A DNA stretch of 64,000 bases. Source: Buxus sempervirens (Eukaryota; Streptophyta; Magnoliopsida; Buxales; Buxaceae). The number at the start of each line of letters is the position of its first letter. Position 1 is the stretch's first letter. The stretch lies in NCBI GenBank assembly GCA_947561395.2, contig OX387182.1, forward strand, positions 6,620,595 to 6,684,594, given 5' to 3'. The translations under genes and the position numbers were made by a program. This document shows positions 60,090-64,000 of this stretch, one piece after another. The notes beneath the pieces were generated by a model. It had not been told where the DNA came from. It saw only the letters and a list, made by a program, of their open reading frames with translations, and searched no databases.

Positions 60090-61700
60090 TGTGAGACATG
60101 GGAAAAAATCAATTCTCTCTGAATGACTTCCTCAATCATCACGCAGGATTGGTTAAAAACAAAGAGTCGCCACCATTCAATTTAGGTGTGAATGGACACC
60201 AAAATATCAAATAAGCTCAAAAAGACAAATTTAGGGTAAAAATAACCCTCCTAAAAAAATAACCAGAGATAGGTAAGGGGATTAGGTTATGAACAGGGGA
60301 AGGTGTTATGCACCCCTATTCATCCACACAAGGTGGTTGCCAGGTATTGTTTATATTTTACAAAGAAAAAAGGCTTGCTATAAAAATCATAAAAAAGACA
60401 AAATTGTATGGTTTTTTCATACGAATAGCCTGATTGATCCAGAACTTTCAAATATGATCATACCATTCCTAGGGTTTCATGATTAAAATAAAATTGAGGT
60501 AAAATCAAATAAAACCAATCTAAAGTGAAAAATCAAAAAATCTGGCTTCAAGTTAAATTCTAGAAATCTAGAAAAATATGATTTTTATAAAATATTTCAA
60601 AATTTAACTTGAATAGTTCAGGACATAGATATAGCTCAAATTTCACATTAAATCAAAAAGTCAAAACCAAAAATACCCACATTGATGAAGAACATCAAAA
60701 GGGGGGAACTTAGACCATAGGGTCTTCTCTCAAACATGAAAAACGATTCAAAAACCATATCATGAAACCCTAGAATTTATTTTCAGGCTTCAGGATCCAG
60801 ATATATTGTATTGATCATGATAAATCCAGGATCTTAGCCTAATATCACAAAAATCACGAAAACAATGCTGTAGGTGCAAAGATGTGAAAAATCCAAATTA
60901 TAGAAAAAAAGTGGGGATCTCATGCTATAAACATCATAATCATCATAGATTCATCACAAAAACCATTAAAACATGATCAGGATATTCAAAGAAACCACAT
61001 CTCACAGATTAGAGTACATGGGGGTCTACCCTACGGATCCACCTGTTCTCTTTTCCCCTAGCTCTCTCTCTTCACGTTTTACGGCTAGAGAGACTCTTGA
61101 GGTACTTAGAGATAGGTTTGGTGATACAAACACAATCAGAGGCCTTATTCTAGAAAAAAGGAGAAAAACAGATATGGGGTTCTATTCTAGGGATCCACCT
61201 GTTCTATTTTCCCCTAGCTCTCTCTTCACGTTTTACGGCTAGAGAGACTCTTGAGGTACTTAGAGACAAGTTTAGGAATACAGAATAAAAGATGGCCTTA
61301 TTCTACAGCAATAGAGAAGATCCTATTACTTCTAGAATTGAAGACAGAAAATAAAAGGGAAAAGGGACTTACCTAGATTGAGCAAGCAGAGCAGCAGGGA
61401 TTCCTCTCTTCTCTTGGAGCTTCTTAGACTTCAAATTTTCGTGGCCTTTTGCTTGAGGAAAGGCCCTCTATTTATAGGCAAATACAGGGGTATGGTTGGT
61501 CCAAGGTTTGACAAGATAGAGTTTCAGTTTGAGTTAAACACAAGATCATGCCAATCCTTTATCCACAAAGATATTTCGAACGAATAAAAGATATAATTCG
61601 CTCCTTTAAAGGGATATTGGACTAAAGATAAGGCTCAAAAATCGAGAGAAGAATAAAACTCGCACGAATCTAATGTACCCGTAAATGATTTACGGTCTAA
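60090..61700 (-). mobile_element. LTR-retroelement-like fossil, non-coding part
   Basis: On the minus strand it shows GGTGGCGACTC and a GGTGCATAACACCTTCCCC block, phrases I associate with the LTR/leader region of Tat/Ogre-type Ty3/gypsy elements. It begins next to the RPA1-like gene with TG at about 60091. No paired LTR was identified in the window. Family and borders are tentative; it looks old and incomplete. Confidence 0.38.
61016..61315. repeat. Two-unit tandem duplication
   Basis: Two direct copies of about 150 bp, 61016-61170 and 61174-61315. Both contain GGATCCACCTGTTCT, TTTTCCCCTAGCTCTCTC and CACGTTTTACGGCTAGAGAG; they differ by a few small indels. Lies inside the retroelement-like fossil. 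Confidence 0.85.
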
Positions 61701-61717
61701 AGGTGTCCGTATATGTA

Positions 61718-62335
61718 TTACGGGCGCTGCATGCCCGTATATAAAATTCGGGCGCGCTTAGCCCTCTCAGTCTCCAGAAGGTCCTCGTAGGTAGGACACG
61801 GGACAGCAGGGGGATCCACAGGTATAGGAGCACAACTCTGCGCCTGATCCCTAATCCAGAAGAGGTAGTCCTTCTCATGCAATTTGGAGAAGACAGGACC
61901 ACTCAAGAAGCAGGCATGAGACCATTCCTTCATCAGACGATAGCACAGCCCCATGGTGGCCGGTGTGAGTGGGCCAATGAACTCCTCGTAGCCCTGAGGT
62001 ACCAAAATCCCCTGCGTCTCCTCTCTGAACTGACGGATGACCCTCAAAGGCAGGTAAAGTAAAGCAGACCTCAAGCCCATGAGCACGGCAAAATTCCGAT
62101 CCGGGAAGCTGATCACTGTCTCGGCGGAAGGCTGATAAGTACCAGGCCATCTCACCTGGTCATCCTGGAGTGTCCCTAAGAAGACAAACCACCCCCTCTT
62201 GCCTCCAGGGATAGAAGGACATCCCCGATTGTTCATCAAAGTGAGAACATCCATGTTACGGGCAAAGTGACTGTCTATCTCCTCAATCTGAGTCAGATGA
62301 TCCAGAAGCCAAAGCTGCAAAGAAAAGGGAAGCAT
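61718..62335 (-). mobile_element. Transposon-derived open segment, DUF7745/PMD-like (part 2)
   Basis: Open for 205 residues with LQLWLLDHL at its start and WPGTYQPSAETVI, LPLRVIRQF and GPLTPATMGLCYRLM further on. This resembles the C-terminal half of the DUF7745/plant-mobile-domain proteins found in plant transposable elements. A canonical splice acceptor precedes LWLLDHL, in line with the intron known for this family. Treated as part of a fossil element. Confidence 0.55.
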
Positions 62336-62380
62336 TTCAATCTATTTAGAAAATTTCAATTTTACAATGAAAACTGTAAT

Positions 62381-62974
62381 TCAAGAAAGAGGTTCAAATT
62401 TTACTTGAAGGATAGGGGCGCAGGCGAGGAAACTCTTCTTCTTTCGATGATAGCAGTCAGTTAGGGCTTGGTATATTTCAGCCAGGATCATAGGGGCAAG
62501 CCTTTCGCGCTCCCTAACCTGGCAAATGACTAAAATGAGGGATAAATCTACCTCGCTATCATCTCGAGGGAATAAGAGTTGATTGACCACTATCAAGGTC
62601 AAAGCATTGAACCAGGCCGGCTGGTTCGAGCTATTCAATAACTTCTCAGTCAAAAATGACTTGGATAGGGTCAATAATGCGTCAGCATCCCCTAACTCTT
62701 TCTTGCCAATTCCTAAAAAAGTGGAGGCTTCCTTTTTGAAACTTGGTTTGAAAGGTGGGTTGACTGCCTTTTTGGAGAACCTAGTGTTGAAGATGGTTTC
62801 AACCTCCTCGACTGTAGGGGTCATCTCCTTCTCCCCAAACCTGAAAAGGTTTAATTGAGGTTCCCAATGCCCAATCAATGCCTCTATGATTTCCCATTTT
62901 AGGGAAAACTTTGAGAGTGAGAGGATGTGGCCTAGATTGGTAAAGTCCCAATCTATTTTGTCTTGATCGGTCAT
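62381..62974 (-). mobile_element. Transposon-derived open segment, DUF7745/PMD-like (part 1)
   Basis: Open for 197 residues. LFRFGEKEMTPTVEEVETIF is the family hallmark (FTFGD/E..LTPT.EE), followed by FNALTLIVVNQLLFPRDD and APMILAEIYQAL, which match the middle of DUF7745. A canonical splice donor follows the end of this domain part. It looks incomplete at its N-terminal side. Confidence 0.55.
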
Positions 62975-63189
62975 TGAGTCAACCCATCTCTCATAGCAGG
63001 CATCTACAATGGCATACCTTGTCAGATTTGGAGGTTTAGATCTAATGGTTGGTTTGGAGGTTGATGTTTCAGTACAGAGGATGAAGAAGGCGCAGAAGCT
63101 GAATCAGAAGCCATTAGTGGTCAAAAGTGGATTAAAGGCAGCTAGGAGAGAGAAAATCACCAAAAAGGGGGTTTCTGACCTAAGCAATA

Positions 63190-63372
63190 CGTCAAAGTGA
63201 TGTTTTGCCCGCGATTTGCGGCTTTAAAATCACAAAAGGGTAAAAACCGCATACTCAGAACGGTTGTGCCTGAACCGCGCCCAATGTGCGGTTGCATTTT
63301 CGCGGAGTTTAAAAACCGCGGGACAAGTGCAGTTCTTGCACAACCGCTCTGTATGTGCGGTTTTTGCACAAA
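63190..63372. repeat. Cluster of GCGGTT / AACCGC words in both orientations
   Basis: At least eight AAACCGC or GCGGTTT-type words within about 180 bp, several pairable as hairpins (for example TTGCACAACCGC...GTGCGGTTTTTGCAC). The function is unknown; it may be an LTR or regulatory part of the fossil element. Confidence 0.55.
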
Positions 63373-63629
63373 AACAATTTTTCCTCTTTCTTCCAATAAG
63401 TCATGTTTCCAAAGATACATGTTACCTGTGTAGCAGTTATATCATGATAAGAAACAAATAAAAAGCAAAAAAATAATAAAAGAAAAGAAGCAAAAAAGGA
63501 ATAATTTTCTCTTTTATATACAAATGCAAATTTATACATCAGTTGCTTTCATACACAAATGTCAAAAAATCCTAATCTAAATCTATATACTGTAGGTCAA
63601 TCCCCACCGCCTCCGCGTCGCCATCTCCA

Positions 63630-64000
63630 TCAGATAAAAAAATGATCTGAGAAACGTGGGCTGGCAGGAGAAGATGGGTCAGCAAGAGTAGAGGGACCAG
63701 CTGTAGGAGGCAAATCGACTGGAGGCGCCGGCTCGACTGAAGGGACTGAAACTGGATCGTCTGGACCGTCATGGGTAAGATCTATGAAGCAAGAAACTGA
63801 GGTGTCTGTCGCCAAGGGGACCAGGTCCAGAACCCGAGAATCCTCAGCTACAGGAGATGAATCAACATCTATGGGCTCTGCTGCCTCACGGACCTCTGCC
63901 ACCTCAAGCTCGGGCGCATCAGGCACGTCCTCCTCCATCGCAGGCTCGGCTTCCTCATGAACCTCAGAAACCTCAAGGCCACCCTCCTCTGGCTCAGTGG
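63630..64000 (-). mobile_element. Acidic, Pro-rich open segment, runs off the window
   Basis: A minus-strand open frame rich in Glu, Asp, Pro and Ser (VPDAPELEVAEVREAAEPID, PAPPVDLPPTAGPSTLADPS) ending at 63630. Such tails occur at the C terminus of transposon-derived plant-mobile-domain proteins, so this may be the end of a second, neighbouring copy. No firm family call. Confidence 0.35.

Noticed and set aside
1-64000. CRISPR arrays, bacterial operons, rRNA genes
   Set aside because: None seen; the window is plant nuclear DNA. tRNA genes were looked for by B-box words only, and no convincing one was found.

Overview
The window is nuclear DNA of a flowering plant. The evidence is photosystem I subunit PsaO with its plastid transit region and introns, a plant cationic amino acid transporter, a NGATHA-like B3 factor, an SDR110C dehydrogenase, short GT..AG introns, and AT-rich intergenic DNA full of MITEs, Helitrons, a solo LTR and microsatellites. 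Grass-type features are not apparent, but I cannot name the species. A run of exactly 200 N (40893-41092) marks an assembly gap. All exon joins below were read by eye from splice sites and reading frame.

Layout. 1-2609 (+): last five exons of a CAT6/7-type amino acid transporter, cut by the window edge. 2610-10312: gene-poor, with a Harbinger-like MITE, a SINE and a poly(A) stub. 10313-11463 (-): NGAL/RAV-type B3 repressor that still carries a shortened AP2-like segment. 11570-17040: MITEs, microsatellites and a TRIM-like fossil. 17041-33267: a direct tandem duplication, each unit holding PSAO (+) and a serine carboxypeptidase of family S28 (-) that converge tail to tail. All four genes look intact. 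Unit 1 gained a CACTA MITE and three tiny poly(A) insertions. Unit 2 gained a foldback element and a 2.7 kb solo LTR in PSAO intron 3. 33268-44259: transposon-rich (Helitrons, hAT-like elements, MULE-like MITEs, gap). 44260-46642 (+): coiled-coil protein of the At5g41620/BRANCHLESS TRICHOME-like group. 48285-53604: a duplicated PPR-fragment plus SDR unit; the left SDR is dead and the right one is intact (two exons). 53886-60000 (-): Helitron 3' terminus followed by an RPA1-like gene of eight readable exons whose first exon is missing. 60090-64000: LTR-retroelement-like fossil with DUF7745/plant-mobile-domain open segments.

The host genes share no single pathway. PSAO serves photosystem I in the thylakoid, the S28 peptidase works in the secretory/vacuolar route, CAT moves amino acids across a membrane, NGAL represses transcription, and the SDR oxidises a small secondary-metabolite-type alcohol. 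The most informative part is the tandem PSAO-S28 duplication, because each unit serves as the empty-site control for insertions in the other. It shows a recurrent class of near-pure poly(A) insertions flanked by 14-16 bp target duplications, one of which has duplicated a 5' splice site.
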